From: Novosphingobium sp. NDB2Meth1
Lineage (GTDB): Bacteria; Pseudomonadota; Alphaproteobacteria; Sphingomonadales; Sphingomonadaceae
Assembly: GCF_900117425.1 (NCBI RefSeq)
Contig: NZ_FPEH01000014.1
Span: forward strand, 248,001-312,000
Length of the DNA stretch: 64,000 nt
Direction of reading: 5' to 3'
Below, piece after piece: positions 34,480 to 43,428 of the stretch. Below the pieces are notes generated by a model, which saw only the letters and a program-made list of their open reading frames with translations, did no database searches and was not told where the DNA came from. A program made the translations under genes and the position numbers. Every line of letters begins with the position of its first letter. Position 1 is the first letter of the stretch.

Positions 34480-35246
34480 TGACGGAAACTGCGGCACGCC
34501 CGCTTGCCCTTGTCACCGGCGGCTGGCGGCGGATCGGCGCAGCCATCGCAAGCGCGCTGGCCCATGCGGGCTATGATCTCGCGCTCCATGCGCATAGCTT
34601 CGCAACGCACGATGCAGCCTTCACTGCCGAATTGACGGCTCTCGGCGCTGCGGTTTTCCCTCTGGCGGCGGATCTTTCAGACGCCGAGGCGGCTAGCCGA
34701 CTGCCGGGCGAGGCGAAGGCGCTGGCCGGGCGCGCGCCGACACTGCTGGTAAACTGCGCAGCCCTGTTCCGCGAGGATTCCGCCGGGACCGTGACGGCTG
34801 CAATGCTCGACGAACACCTTGCAGTGAACCTGACCGCGCCGGTGCTCCTCACCCGCGCGCTCGCCGAAATCGCCGGCGACGACGCTGCGGTCGTCCACAT
34901 CCTCGACCAGCGCGTGATCAATCCGGTGCCGGATCAGCTGAGCTACACGCTCTCCAAGCAGGCGCTCCATGCCGCCGTGCGCACCCTCGCGCGCAGCCTT
35001 GCACCACGCATGCGGGTCAACGCCGTCGCGCCGGGGCTCACCCTGCCGACGCCGGACTACACCGAAGAGCAGTGGCTCCGCCTCACCGCGTTGATGCCGC
35101 TGGAGCGACTGGCCAGCCCCGGTGACATTGCCGATGCCGTGGTGTTTCTGGCACAGGCCCGCACCGTAACGGGCCAGACTATTTTTGTTGATGGTGGCGC
35201 GCACCTTGAATCTTTCGCGCGAGACTTCGTATACCTTGAGGCATGA
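34479..35246 (+). CDS. SDR-family oxidoreductase, FolM/pteridine-reductase-like
   Basis: The 255-residue short-chain dehydrogenase has the nucleotide-binding [18 protein letters not shown] (the GxRRIG variant seen in pteridine/dihydromonapterin reductases), [10 protein letters not shown], the catalytic [11 protein letters not shown] (Tyr-x3-Lys) and the C-terminal [15 protein letters not shown] VDGGAHLE. Its location between folB and moaA supports a pterin reductase role. ATG 34479 shares its A with the folB stop (TGATG). Confidence 0.85.
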   Translation: MTETAARPLALVTGGWRRIGAAIASALAHAGYDLALHAHSFATHDAAFTAELTALGAAVFPLAADLSDAEAASRLPGEAKALAGRAPTLLVNCAALFREDSAGTVTAAMLDEHLAVNLTAPVLLTRALAEIAGDDAAVVHILDQRVINPVPDQLSYTLSKQALHAAVRTLARSLAPRMRVNAVAPGLTLPTPDYTEEQWLRLTALMPLERLASPGDIADAVVFLAQARTVTGQTIFVDGGAHLESFARDFVYLEA

Positions 35247-36253
35247 GTTGCACGCCGTCGCCCCTGATTGATCGCTTCGCGCGCCGCATCACCTATCTGC
35301 GGCTCTCGCTGACCGACCGCTGCGATCTGCGCTGCGCCTATTGCATGCCCGAGCGCATGACCTTCCTGCCGCGCGCCGAAGTGCTCACGCTGGAAGAACT
35401 CCACGAAGTCGCGCTTGCCTTCATTGCGCGCGGCGTGCGCAAGATCCGGCTGACGGGGGGCGAGCCCCTGGTGCGCCGCGACATGATGCAGCTCGTCCGC
35501 GCATTGGGCCGCAAGATCGATGACGGCAGCCTCGACGAACTGACGTTGACGACCAACGGCACGCGCCTTGCTGAATTTGCCGACGATCTCGCGGCGGCGG
35601 GCGTCAAGCGCATCAACGTCTCGCTCGATACGATGGACCGGGCCAAGTTTGCCGAGCTGACCCGGCGCGACAGCCTGCCGCAGGTGCTCGAAGGCATCGC
35701 CGCGGCCAAGGCGGCGGGCATCCGGATCAAGCTCAACGCGGTGGCGCTCAAGGGCATCAACGAGCATGAGCTGCCCGACCTGATCGCCTGGGCGCACGGC
35801 GAGGGCCATTCGGTCACGCTGATCGAGGTCATGCCGCTCGGCGAAGTCGAGGGCGACCGCTTCGATCACTACCTCCCGCTCGATGCGGTCCGCCGCGATC
35901 TCGAGGCGCGCTGGACGCTGACCGCCAGCGAAGCGCGCACCGGCGGCCCCGCGCGCTATGTCGATATTGCCGAGACGGGCGGGCGCCTCGGCTTCATCAC
36001 ACCGCTCACCGGCAATTTCTGCGAGGGCTGCAACCGCGTGCGCGTCACTGCCACCGGCCAGCTCTTCATGTGCCTCGGCGGCGAGGGCAAGGTCGATCTG
36101 CGCGCCGCGCTGCGGTCCGAAAATCCCGAAGCGGCCATGGCCGATGCCTTCGCCCGCGCGATGGGCGAGAAGCCCGAACGCCACGCCTTCGTGATTGACA
36201 AGCCCGGCGCCGCCCCCGCGCTCGCGCGCCACATGTCGATGACGGGCGGCTGA
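35243..36253 (+). CDS. moaA: GTP 3',8-cyclase (molybdenum cofactor synthesis protein A)
   Basis: MoaA is a radical-SAM enzyme that, with MoaC, makes cyclic pyranopterin from GTP. The 336-residue protein has the N-terminal cluster CDLRCAYC (C-x3-C-x2-C), and the C-terminal cluster [20 protein letters not shown], ending with the GG tail in HMSMTGG. It overlaps the preceding SDR gene by 4 bp and leads into moaD and moaE. No moaC or moaB lies in this window. Confidence 0.97.
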   Translation: MSCTPSPLIDRFARRITYLRLSLTDRCDLRCAYCMPERMTFLPRAEVLTLEELHEVALAFIARGVRKIRLTGGEPLVRRDMMQLVRALGRKIDDGSLDELTLTTNGTRLAEFADDLAAAGVKRINVSLDTMDRAKFAELTRRDSLPQVLEGIAAAKAAGIRIKLNAVALKGINEHELPDLIAWAHGEGHSVTLIEVMPLGEVEGDRFDHYLPLDAVRRDLEARWTLTASEARTGGPARYVDIAETGGRLGFITPLTGNFCEGCNRVRVTATGQLFMCLGGEGKVDLRAALRSENPEAAMADAFARAMGEKPERHAFVIDKPGAAPALARHMSMTGG

Positions 36254-36255
36254 GC

Positions 36256-36495
36256 ATGCCGGCCAAACTGGTGTTCCTCGGCCGGCTGGAAGACATCGTC
36301 GGCACAGGCGAACTTGCGGTGACGCCCGGACCGCTGGAGCAAGTGCTAACCACGCTCGATCCGGCACTGGCCGTCGAACTCCTCGGCGAGCGCGTGCGCA
36401 TGGCGCTCAACGGCGCATTGCTGGGCGATAGCGATGCGGTCGTGCTGGCGGAAGGGGACGAGCTCGCCTTCCTCCCGCCCGTCAGTGGCGGCTGA
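36256..36495 (+). CDS. moaD: Molybdopterin synthase sulfur carrier subunit
   Basis: The 79-residue ubiquitin-fold protein ends with the GG motif PPVSGG that is adenylated and thiocarboxylated to deliver sulfur. The N-terminal half is KLVFLGRLEDIVGTGELAV. It follows moaA by 2 bp. Confidence 0.93.
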   Translation: MPAKLVFLGRLEDIVGTGELAVTPGPLEQVLTTLDPALAVELLGERVRMALNGALLGDSDAVVLAEGDELAFLPPVSGG

Positions 36496-36496
36496 T

Positions 36497-36946
36497 ATGG
36501 CCGACGTGCGCCTTTTGGGTGAGGGCTTCTCACCGCCGGAGGAAATGGCCGCCTTCACCGCCGCGCATCCTGCGGCGGGCGGCATTGTCAGCTTCCTCGG
36601 CCAAGTGCGCGCCGAACCCGGGCCCCATGCGGTCGAGGCGCTGGAACTCAAGCACTACGCCGCGATGACGCTGCCCGGCATGGAAGCGCTCGCCGCCGCG
36701 ACCCGCGCCCGCTGGGCGCTCGATGGCCTGCTGATCATCCACCGCTACGGCGTGATGCATCCCGGCGACCCCATTGTCCTTGTCGCTGCCGCCGCGCGCC
36801 ACCGCCGCGATGCCTTCGCCGCGGCGGACTTCGCGATGGACCACCTGAAAAGCCAGAGCTGGTTCTGGAAGCGCGAGAAAACCGCCGCCGGCTGGCGCTG
36901 GATCGAGCCCCGGCCCGACGACCACCGCGACCTAGCGCGCTGGTAG
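36497..36946 (+). CDS. moaE: Molybdopterin synthase catalytic subunit
   Basis: MoaE uses MoaD-carried sulfur to turn cyclic pyranopterin into molybdopterin. The 149-residue protein has HRYGVMHPGDPIVLVAAAARH and the catalytic Lys region KSQSWFWKREKT. It is followed at 36951 by a MITE-like palindromic element. Confidence 0.95.
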   Translation: MADVRLLGEGFSPPEEMAAFTAAHPAAGGIVSFLGQVRAEPGPHAVEALELKHYAAMTLPGMEALAAATRARWALDGLLIIHRYGVMHPGDPIVLVAAAARHRRDAFAAADFAMDHLKSQSWFWKREKTAAGWRWIEPRPDDHRDLARW

Positions 36947-36950
36947 GTGC

Positions 36951-37222
36951 CTAGAGCACTTTCCGACCAATCTTGCTCACCGTGACGGAGCCGATTTTGG
37001 CCCAGCGCGAGGCGCGAGGAGGGAGCTATGCTGGCATATAGTGACCGACGAACAACGCTGCGATGGGCCAAAATCGGCCCGCCCCTCGGGGTTGCTCTTG
37101 GAAGCCCCTCGGACATCGTCGCGCCGTTTGCACGGGCTACCAGCCCGCGCTGCTCGGCGTTCCTTGCCGAGAAGCTTCCAAGAGCAATCCCGGTGAGCCA
37201 GATTGGTCGGAAAGTGCTCTAG
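36951..37222. mobile_element. MITE-like element with 32-bp terminal inverted repeats and nested palindromes
   Basis: The ends CTAGAGCACTTTCCGACC.. (36951-36982) and the mirrored ..GGTCGGAAAGTGCTCTAG (37191-37222) are inverted repeats of 32 bp with one mismatch. Inside are two more inverted pairs: GCCGATTTTGGCCCA near 36990 with TGGGCCAAAATCGGC near 37065, and TTGCTCTTGGAAGC (37092-37105) with GCTTCCAAGAGCAA (37173-37186). There is no coding sequence of note, so this is a non-autonomous element. CTAG at both ends may reflect target-site preference. The right end supplies the TAG stop of the neighbouring lipoprotein gene. Confidence 0.85.
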
Positions 37223-37746
37223 CTGCCCAGCTTGTCTCTCAGCGCGGCGATCGTCTGGTCCTCTTCGCCCAGCAGCGCGGCGACATCGCGGTGCGCCGGA
37301 GCAACGACCTTGAGGTCATTGTCCGGTCCGGTCGCGGCGGTCTCGGTTGCGGCGATCAGCAGCCGGTCAAGATCGGAGAGCGCTATCATGCCTTCGCCGC
37401 GCGCGGAGGTGAGCCCGGCCAGTGCGATGGCGGCGCGGCTCCAGGCATCGGTACCGGGCGCGGAACCCTTTGCGGCGGTGATCAAGGCTGTCGCGGAGGC
37501 CTGTTGCGCGGTGAACCGGGCATGCGACTTGGCCGCCTGTTCGCGCAGGGTAGCCACGCGGGTCGGAAGATCGGCAGTTGCCGCTGCGCTCGGTGCCGGC
37601 GTCGGCGCGGCCTGCTGGCGGGTGCCATAGGCACGCTCCGCCGGGCGAATCGCCAGCGAGGGAAAGCGCGAGCGGTTCGCGTTGCAGGCCGAAAGTGCGA
37701 GCAGAACTGCCAGCGACGCGCCGATGCGGATGGACAGGGATGCCAT
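37219..37746 (-). CDS. Unknown lipoprotein
   Basis: The 175-residue precursor has a lipoprotein signal (IRIGASLAVLLALSACNANR, lipobox LSAC). The mature part is Ala-rich and mostly helical (LPTRVATLREQAAKSHARFT, then a hydrophobic SRAAIALAGLTSARGEG segment) and ends in LRDKLGS. I recognise no family. The TAG stop codon is the terminal CTAG of the MITE-like element, so the original C-terminus may have been trimmed or replaced. Confidence 0.75.
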   Translation of the reverse strand: MASLSIRIGASLAVLLALSACNANRSRFPSLAIRPAERAYGTRQQAAPTPAPSAAATADLPTRVATLREQAAKSHARFTAQQASATALITAAKGSAPGTDAWSRAAIALAGLTSARGEGMIALSDLDRLLIAATETAATGPDNDLKVVAPAHRDVAALLGEEDQTIAALRDKLGS

Positions 37747-37815
37747 GCCCGGGCCATAGAAGCTTTTGCCGGACCGGGGAAGCGGCGGCAGGCGTCATTT
37801 CACCGCCCGGCGGCG

Positions 37816-37843
37816 TTGACATGGGGCGCCCATTCGATTAACC
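37816..37843 (+). promoter_or_regulatory. Candidate promoter of rplU-rpmA
   Basis: TTGACA (37816-37821) is a perfect -35; 16 bp later TTAACC lies where a -10 is expected (37838-37843), a weak match. It is about 115 bp before rplU, which has no other obvious promoter. Confidence 0.4.
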
Positions 37844-37958
37844 GCGCCACTCTTTCCGGGCCTCCGCATCCTTTGCGGAGATTCGGCCATGCCGTTTGAT
37901 GGTGCCCGATTCGCGGGCTCATAGGGCGGCCAGACACTTGAAACGGATAGCAGAGACC

Positions 37959-38255
37959 ATGTTCGCAATCGTGCGCACGGGCGGCAAGCAGTATCGGGTT
38001 GCCGCCGGAGACAAGATCGCGGTCGAGAAGCTGGCGGGTGAAGCCGGTGAAACGATCACGCTGACCGACGTCCTCCTCGCGGGGAACGAAGGCGTGCTTG
38101 CGGATGCCAAGTCCGTGACCGTTTCGGCCGAGATCATCGCGCAGGCGAAGTCCGAGAAGGTGATCGTGTTCAAGAAGCGCCGCCGGCACAACTATCGTCG
38201 CCGCAACGGCCACCGCCAGCAGATGACCCTGCTGCGCATCCTCAGCGTCGCCTGA
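37959..38255 (+). CDS. rplU: 50S ribosomal protein L21
   Basis: The 98-residue protein opens with [18 protein letters not shown] and has the basic [18 protein letters not shown] stretch that contacts 23S rRNA. It is followed by rpmA 25 bp later, the universal L21-L27 pair. ATG 37959 was chosen because MFAIV is the family's standard start. Confidence 0.97.
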   Translation: MFAIVRTGGKQYRVAAGDKIAVEKLAGEAGETITLTDVLLAGNEGVLADAKSVTVSAEIIAQAKSEKVIVFKKRRRHNYRRRNGHRQQMTLLRILSVA

Positions 38256-38280
38256 CCGCAAGTTTTCGGAGTAATCTGAC

Positions 38281-38550
38281 ATGGCACACAAGAAAGCAGG
38301 CGGCTCATCGCGCAACGGTCGCGATTCGGCTGGCCGCCGCCTCGGCGTCAAGAAGTTCGGCGATCAGCACGTGATCGGCGGCAACATCATCATTCGTCAG
38401 CGCGGCACCAAGGTCTACCCGGGCGCCAATGTCGGCATGGGCAAGGACCACACGCTGTTCGCGCTCGCCGAAGGCAAAGTGCGTTTCCACTCGGGCAAGC
38501 TTGGTCGCAAGTACGTCTCGGTGGATATGCTGGCCGAGGCCGCAGAGTAA
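38281..38550 (+). CDS. rpmA: 50S ribosomal protein L27
   Basis: The 89-residue protein begins [20 protein letters not shown] with the flexible N-terminus that reaches the peptidyl-transferase centre, then [21 protein letters not shown] terminator follows 65 bp later. Confidence 0.98.
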   Translation: MAHKKAGGSSRNGRDSAGRRLGVKKFGDQHVIGGNIIIRQRGTKVYPGANVGMGKDHTLFALAEGKVRFHSGKLGRKYVSVDMLAEAAE

Positions 38551-38615
38551 TCGGATGGTCATCACGGGCCATCCCACGGGATGGCCCCGCCGACCTTCAC
38601 CGGTCGGCTGAATGA

Positions 38616-38646
38616 GGGAGAGGGGCCAACCCGTCTCCCTTTTTTA
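38616..38646 (+). terminator. Rho-independent terminator after rpmA
   Basis: GGGAGA, a mismatched G, and GGG pair with CCC, a mismatched G, and TCTCCC across the loop CCAA, directly followed by TTTTTT (38640-38645). It ends the rplU-rpmA operon. Another strong hairpin (GGGCCATCCC/GGGATGGCCC, 38566-38587) precedes it but lacks a T-run. Confidence 0.9.
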
Positions 38647-38718
38647 TTGTCTCCCTCACCCGAGCCACGTCCTGACGCATTAACCGCGCGAGACCTGGCC
38701 AACCGCAATATGCCTGTC

Positions 38719-38747
38719 ATTTCCTTTGGTTAGCAGCCAAGGGAAAT
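38719..38747 (+). promoter_or_regulatory. Inverted repeat upstream of a GNAT gene
   Basis: ATTTCCTTTGG (38719-38729) and CCAAGGGAAAT (38737-38747) form an 11-bp inverted repeat with one mismatch and a 7-nt loop, ending about 25 bp before the start codon. It could be an operator or an RNA hairpin in the leader; nothing further can be said. Confidence 0.45.
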
Positions 38748-38772
38748 CGAGGGGCGGATGAGGAGACGTTTG

Positions 38773-39342
38773 ATGTTCATTCGCAGCGAAAGGCTGTTCC
38801 TGCGCCCTGCATGGCCCGAAGACTGGGCTGAACTGCACGCCGCGATCGACGACGCGGCGGTGGTGCGCAATCTCGCCCGCGCGCCGTGGCCCTACCGGGC
38901 GGACGATGCGCGCTGGTTCGTCAGCCGCGAGGTTGATCCCAAGCATCCCGACTTTCTGGTGACCCTGCCCGGCGCCGATGGCACGCGCATCATCGGCTGT
39001 GCGGGCATGGCTCCCGGCGAGCAGGGCGCGGCCGAACTCGGTTACTGGATCGCCCGCGACCACTGGGGCCGCGGCTTTGCCACCGAGGCCGCGCGTGCGG
39101 TGCTCAGCATTGCGCGGGCGCTCGGACATGACCGGATCGAGGCGAGCCATTTCCTCGACAACCCGGCTTCGGGCCGCGTCCTGCGCAAGCTCGGCTTCGC
39201 GCCCACCGGCGAGCATCGCCCGCGTCGCAGCGAGGGGCGCGATGCCGTGGTGACAAGCGTGGTCTACCAGATCCACCTCGGCGAGGCCGGCAACGGCGAT
39301 GACGGCGGCGACGACCAGGAGCCGATGCGCCGCGCGGCCTGA
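38773..39342 (+). CDS. GNAT acetyltransferase, RimJ/RimL type
   Basis: The 189-residue protein (start ATG 38773, AGGAG seven bases upstream; ATG 38758 is in frame) has SERLFLRPAWPEDWAELHAA at the start and the acetyl-CoA motif GYWIARDHWGRGFATEAARA, then ASHFLDNPASGRVLRKLGF, all typical of ribosomal-protein or related N-acetyltransferases. The substrate is unknown. An inverted repeat lies just upstream. Confidence 0.88.
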   Translation: MFIRSERLFLRPAWPEDWAELHAAIDDAAVVRNLARAPWPYRADDARWFVSREVDPKHPDFLVTLPGADGTRIIGCAGMAPGEQGAAELGYWIARDHWGRGFATEAARAVLSIARALGHDRIEASHFLDNPASGRVLRKLGFAPTGEHRPRRSEGRDAVVTSVVYQIHLGEAGNGDDGGDDQEPMRRAA

Positions 39343-39443
39343 AATGTGCGTCCCTCTTGCCCCCCACGCCGCACGGTTCTAGGCGTTGGAACCATGGCGC
39401 GCGGGGGTAAGGGTGCGCCGCAAGGGGGAAATCGGCCCGTACA

Positions 39444-40031
39444 ATGTCCGTTCGCAAGCGTCTCAGTCCCGAAGAAAGCCGTATTGCCGCCCTCGAAGCC
39501 GCGCGGGCCCTTCTGATCGAGGCCGGCCCGCAGGCCGTGACCTTGAAGGCCGTGGCAGGCCGGATCGGGCGGACCCATGCCAATCTGCTGCATCACTTCG
39601 GCTCGGCCTCCGGCCTGCAGAAGGAACTCGCGCGGCATCTCGCCGAAACGATCTGCGCGGTGATCCGCGAGGCGGTGATCGCCAGCCGCTCGGGCGTGGG
39701 CAGCCCGCGTGATGTGGTGGACCTCACCTTCGATGCATTTGACCGCGAGGGGGCGGGCGCCCTCGCTTCATGGATGCTGCTGACGGGCAACGAGGACGCC
39801 CTCGATCCCATCGTCGACGTGATCCACGACCTCGTGATCGAAGTCGGCGATTTCCATTCCGACGAAATGCGCGGCACCACGCTGACACTTGTGCTCATGG
39901 CCTTGGGCGATGCGCAGATGGGCGGCCCGCTCAGCCAGGCACTCGAACTGCCGCGCAGCGCGGCGCGCGATTATGCCGCGCGGATGCTCGATGCCGCGAC
40001 CGAAGCGGCGAAGATCACGCAGGCGGGATAG
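39444..40031 (+). CDS. TetR-family transcriptional regulator
   Basis: The 195-residue protein has an N-terminal TetR helix-turn-helix: ESRIAALEAARALLIEAGPQ, VTLKAVAGRIGRTHANLLHH then FGSASGLQKELARHLAETI. The C-terminal helical ligand domain is not identifiable by eye. It probably represses a nearby or distant transporter or enzyme; the neighbours give no clear clue. A REP element follows the stop codon. Confidence 0.87.
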   Translation: MSVRKRLSPEESRIAALEAARALLIEAGPQAVTLKAVAGRIGRTHANLLHHFGSASGLQKELARHLAETICAVIREAVIASRSGVGSPRDVVDLTFDAFDREGAGALASWMLLTGNEDALDPIVDVIHDLVIEVGDFHSDEMRGTTLTLVLMALGDAQMGGPLSQALELPRSAARDYAARMLDAATEAAKITQAG

Positions 40032-40062
40032 ACGTCCCGCTCAACTTCGCTGCCTTGCAACC

Positions 40063-40138
40063 CCGCTCACCCTGAGCTTGTCGAAGGGTGTCAGCGCGAC
40101 CGCTGCGCATGATGCTTCGACAAGCTCAGCATGAGCGG
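40063..40138. repeat. REP-type palindrome, copy 2
   Basis: Arms CCGCTCACCCTGAGCTTGTC.. (40063-40086) and CTTCGACAAGCTCAGCATGA.. (40115-40138) form a 24-bp inverted repeat. The sequences match the element at 16251-16321. It sits between convergent tetR and ygfZ genes, touching neither. Confidence 0.9.
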
Positions 40139-40144
40139 GTCAAG

Positions 40145-40870
40145 TTACGGGGGCGACAATTCCATCCACGCCGGCGCCATGTCTGCGGAAATATCCTCCA
40201 CTCGCCGGTGATCCACGGCCAATCCGAGCTCGGCATAGGCCGCCCGCTGCCGGGCGGTATCCGAAGCGGCGAGCGGCACCACCACCAGCCGCCGGTTCAC
40301 CTTCTGCCGCCAGTTCATCCGCGCGGTGTTTTCCTGCCCGACATAGCAGCCCTTGGTGAAGCTGACGCCGTTCAGCTCCACGGCATTGGTTTCCAGCCAC
40401 AGCGTCTGCTCGCTGCCCAGTTCGGCGAGGCCCTCCGGCACGCCATGCGCCAGCCGGTGCGCGCGCCAGGCATCATCAACCGCCACGTCATCGGCGCTCA
40501 CCGGCGCGATCCAGCGATGCCCCAGCGCGGGCAGGCGCGGGTCGGTCGGCTCGCCTTCCGCCTGCCAGTAGACCCCCAGCGTGCTGTCTTGCGCAATCGC
40601 GATCTTGCGGCGCAGGCGGTAGAGCGAAAGGCGCTTGGCCAGCGCAGCCGCAGCGGCGGCCTCGCAATCGAGCAGCAAGTTCTTTCCATCCGCCCACACG
40701 ATGAAGTCGAACAGCGCTTTTCCCTGCGGGCTCAGCAATCCGGTCCAGACCGGCAGCGGTCCCTTCACGTCGCTCGTCACAAGGCCCTGCAGGAAGGCGG
40801 CCACGTCCTCGCTGTCGTCCAGTGGGGAGAGCCGTACTATGGTGCGATTGGTCAATCGAGGTGCGCTCAT
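40145..40870 (-). CDS. ygfZ: YgfZ/GcvT-like folate-binding iron-sulfur cluster protein
   Basis: The 241-residue protein has the YgfZ hallmark FTKGCYVGQENTARMNWR (KGCYxGQE, with the conserved Cys) and starts with MSAPRLTNRTIVRLS. It uses tetrahydrofolate in repair or assembly of certain Fe-S enzymes such as MiaB. It is divergent from pyrC 40 bp away. Confidence 0.93.
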   Translation of the reverse strand: MSAPRLTNRTIVRLSPLDDSEDVAAFLQGLVTSDVKGPLPVWTGLLSPQGKALFDFIVWADGKNLLLDCEAAAAAALAKRLSLYRLRRKIAIAQDSTLGVYWQAEGEPTDPRLPALGHRWIAPVSADDVAVDDAWRAHRLAHGVPEGLAELGSEQTLWLETNAVELNGVSFTKGCYVGQENTARMNWRQKVNRRLVVVPLAASDTARQRAAYAELGLAVDHRRVEDISADMAPAWMELSPP

Positions 40871-40909
40871 GGGTGACAGATAGGCACGGTCCGGCCTAAG
40901 GGGAAGGGC

Positions 40910-41953
40910 ATGACCACACCTCTCTCGATCAGCATCCGCCGCCCCGATGATTGGCACGTCCACCTGCGCGATGGCGCGCTGCTCGCGGGCGTCGCCCCGC
41001 ATACCGCGCGGCAGTTCGCGCGCGCGATCGTCATGCCCAATCTCTCGCCGCCGATGACCGATGTCGCAGGGGTCTCGGCCTATCGTGACCGCATAATGGC
41101 CGCGCTCCCCGAGGGCAGCGATTTCACGCCGCTGATGACGCTCTATCTCACCGACCACACCGATCCAGACGAAGTCGAGCGCGGGCATTCGCAGGGCGTG
41201 TTCGTCGCAGCCAAGCTTTACCCGGCGCATGCCACCACCGGTTCGGCCCACGGCGTGACCGATGTGGCCAACATCATGCCCGTCCTCGCGCGGATGGAGA
41301 AGATCGGCATGCCGCTCCTCATCCACGGCGAAGTCACCGACAACCACGTCGATATCTTCGACCGCGAGGCGGTGTTCATCGAGCGCACGCTGATCCCGCT
41401 CGTGAAGGCGCTGCCCGGCCTCCGTGTCGTGTTCGAGCACGTCACGACGAGCGAGGCGGTGCAATTCGTCGAGAGCGCGGGCGCAAACCTCGCCGCGACG
41501 ATCACCCCGCAGCACCTCCACATCAACCGCAACGCCATGCTTGTCGGCGGCATCCGCCCGCATGCCTATTGCCTGCCGGTGGCCAAGCGCGAGCATCACC
41601 GGCTGGCGCTGCGCAAGGCGGCGACGTCTGGTAGCACCCAGTTCTTCCTCGGCACCGACAGCGCGCCGCATGCCAAACACCTCAAGGAAGCGGCCTGCGG
41701 CTGCGCGGGTATCTTCAACGCCCCCTTCGCGCTCGAAAGCTACATCAAGGTGTTCGAGGAAGAAGGCGCGCTGGACAAGTTCGAAGGCTTTGCCAGCGAG
41801 CACGGCCCGCGCTTCTACCGCCTGCCGCTCAACGAAGGCACGGTAACGCTGGAGCGCGCGCCCGTAACCGTTCCGGACGAGATCGACGTGGGAGAGACGA
41901 TGGTCGTCCCCTTCCACGCCGGGGAGACGCTAGGCTGGCGCTTTCGTGTGTGA
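40910..41953 (+). CDS. pyrC: Dihydroorotase (class II)
   Basis: This zinc enzyme closes carbamoyl-aspartate to dihydroorotate. The 347-residue protein has the metal-binding [13 protein letters not shown] (HxH) and [23 protein letters not shown] and the C-terminal [17 protein letters not shown] with the catalytic Asp. Length and motifs fit the E. coli-type class II enzyme. Its stop codon lies inside a palindrome shared with the convergent rarD. Confidence 0.97.
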   Translation: MTTPLSISIRRPDDWHVHLRDGALLAGVAPHTARQFARAIVMPNLSPPMTDVAGVSAYRDRIMAALPEGSDFTPLMTLYLTDHTDPDEVERGHSQGVFVAAKLYPAHATTGSAHGVTDVANIMPVLARMEKIGMPLLIHGEVTDNHVDIFDREAVFIERTLIPLVKALPGLRVVFEHVTTSEAVQFVESAGANLAATITPQHLHINRNAMLVGGIRPHAYCLPVAKREHHRLALRKAATSGSTQFFLGTDSAPHAKHLKEAACGCAGIFNAPFALESYIKVFEEEGALDKFEGFASEHGPRFYRLPLNEGTVTLERAPVTVPDEIDVGETMVVPFHAGETLGWRFRV

Positions 41954-41995
41954 TCCCAAAAAGTGGGAACCGGTTTTTGGACTCAGATCACACAC
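41946..41995. repeat. Palindrome with AAGTGGGAACCGGTTTTT core between convergent genes
   Basis: Outer arms GTGTGTGATC (41946-41955) and GATCACACAC (41986-41995) are perfectly complementary, as are inner arms CCAAAAA (41956-41962) and TTTTTGG (41974-41980). The core AGTGGGAACCGGTTTT is a very common intergenic palindrome in alphaproteobacteria, from general knowledge. It overlaps the pyrC stop codon and nearly touches the rarD stop, so it may end both transcripts. Confidence 0.75.
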
Positions 41996-41997
41996 CA

Positions 41998-42912
41998 TCA
42001 GGAAGACGTGTGTGAATTGAGCCGCGCCTGACGGAACATGTCCCAGCTGAACAGGGCAACTGCGGTCCAGATCAGCACGAAGCACACGGTGCGCGCCTCA
42101 TCGAGCGGCTCGCCGTAGAGGAAGTGGCCGAGCAGGAAGCCGATGCTCGGCGTGATGAACTGCGCAAAGCCCATGGCCGAAAGCGTCAGCCGCCGCGCCG
42201 CATAGCCGAACAGCAGCAATGGGATCGCGGTGAACAGGCCGCCGACCATCAGCAGCCCCGCCATCTCCCAGCTTGCCGCGATGCTCGAACCGCCACCGAC
42301 GCCGCCGCCGGTCCAAGCATACCAGAGGACGACGGGAAGCGCCGGTATCAGGCTGATTCCGGTCTCGATAGTCACCGCCTCGAGCGCGCCGGCAGGCACC
42401 ACCTTGCGGACGAAGCCGTAGAGCGCATAGCTCACCCCCAGCGCCATCGCGACGAACAGCATGTCGAGCTCGCCGAACGCGAGGAGGCCGATGCCGATGG
42501 CGGCGATCACCACGGCGGCCCACTGCACCCGGCTCAGCTTCTCGTGCAGGAAGACCGTGCCGATCAGCACGTTGATCAGCGGCATGATATAGTAGCCAAG
42601 GCTGGTCGCCAGCACATGGCCGGTGACGACGGCGATGAAGAAGATCAGCGAGTTGGTCGCGGTCAGCGCCGCACTGGTGGCGAGCCGCAGCACCACGGTC
42701 CGGTTGCGCAGCGAGGCAAGCAGCGCTGGCCCCTGCCGCTGCAGCGCGATGATCGCGAGGCAGATCGGCATGCTGCAAATGATCCGCCACGCCAGCAGTT
42801 CAGGCGCGGGGACCTCGCCCAGCAGCTTGAAATAGATCGGCATCACGCCCCAGAAGGCATAGGTCGCGATGGCGGCCATGGCACCGTTCTGGCGGGATGA
42901 TGCTGTGCTCAT
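41998..42912 (-). CDS. rarD: EamA/RarD-family membrane transporter
   Basis: The roughly 304-residue protein (ATG 42912, MSTASSRQNGAM; ATG 42948 is in frame) has ten TM helices in two EamA halves, beginning AAIATYAFWGVMPIYFKLLG and including SLGYYIMPLINVLIGTVFLH. RarD proteins are drug/metabolite-type transporters linked to chloramphenicol sensitivity; substrate unknown. Confidence 0.88.
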   Translation of the reverse strand: MSTASSRQNGAMAAIATYAFWGVMPIYFKLLGEVPAPELLAWRIICSMPICLAIIALQRQGPALLASLRNRTVVLRLATSAALTATNSLIFFIAVVTGHVLATSLGYYIMPLINVLIGTVFLHEKLSRVQWAAVVIAAIGIGLLAFGELDMLFVAMALGVSYALYGFVRKVVPAGALEAVTIETGISLIPALPVVLWYAWTGGGVGGGSSIAASWEMAGLLMVGGLFTAIPLLLFGYAARRLTLSAMGFAQFITPSIGFLLGHFLYGEPLDEARTVCFVLIWTAVALFSWDMFRQARLNSHTSS

Positions 42913-43021
42913 GCCGCGCGCCATGGCAGCACCGGCGCGCACGACCAAGCATCAAAATGGCATGGCCTCCAAAAGATCTGGTGACGCAGGGTTAACCATG
43001 CCCGGTGCATGAGGGATGACG

Positions 43022-43261
43022 ATGCATGCTCGCCGCGCCTTGCCGCTCATCCTCCTCGCCGCGCTGGCCGCCTGCTCGGCCGAAACGCCGCGCACGCGTG
43101 GCGGCGAGGAAGGCCCCGCGCACGATCCGGTTATGCAGGCGGCGATCGAGGGCCAGCTGATGGTCGATCCCGATCTTTCGCAGGCCAACAACCGCAATCT
43201 CGCCATCGTCCCGGCCGGCCCCGCCGATCCGGCACTGCCGCTGCCCGATCCGAAGAGCTAG
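43022..43261 (+). CDS. Small lipoprotein, unknown
   Basis: The 79-residue precursor (ATG 43022; 43016 is in frame) has a lipobox (LPLILLAALAACSAE) and a short polar Pro-rich mature part. No family is recognised. It lies alone between rarD and astD. Confidence 0.7.
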   Translation: MHARRALPLILLAALAACSAETPRTRGGEEGPAHDPVMQAAIEGQLMVDPDLSQANNRNLAIVPAGPADPALPLPDPKS

Positions 43262-43428
43262 CGCACGGCGCGTTCGGGGAGGCACCCCCTTTCTTCACCC
43301 GCGAGCGCAGCGAGTTATGCGCTCGAGGCACGTGCCAAGCTGGCAAAAGCGCCTGACCGGGGCGAGTAAACTCGAACGACCGTGTGCGCCTATTGGCTGA
43401 CGCAACGCGGTGCTTTAGGCAAGGGGTC

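Noticed and set aside
37028..37199. Short frames within the MITE-like element
   Set aside because: They arise from the palindromic arms and have no start context; the element shows no transposase.
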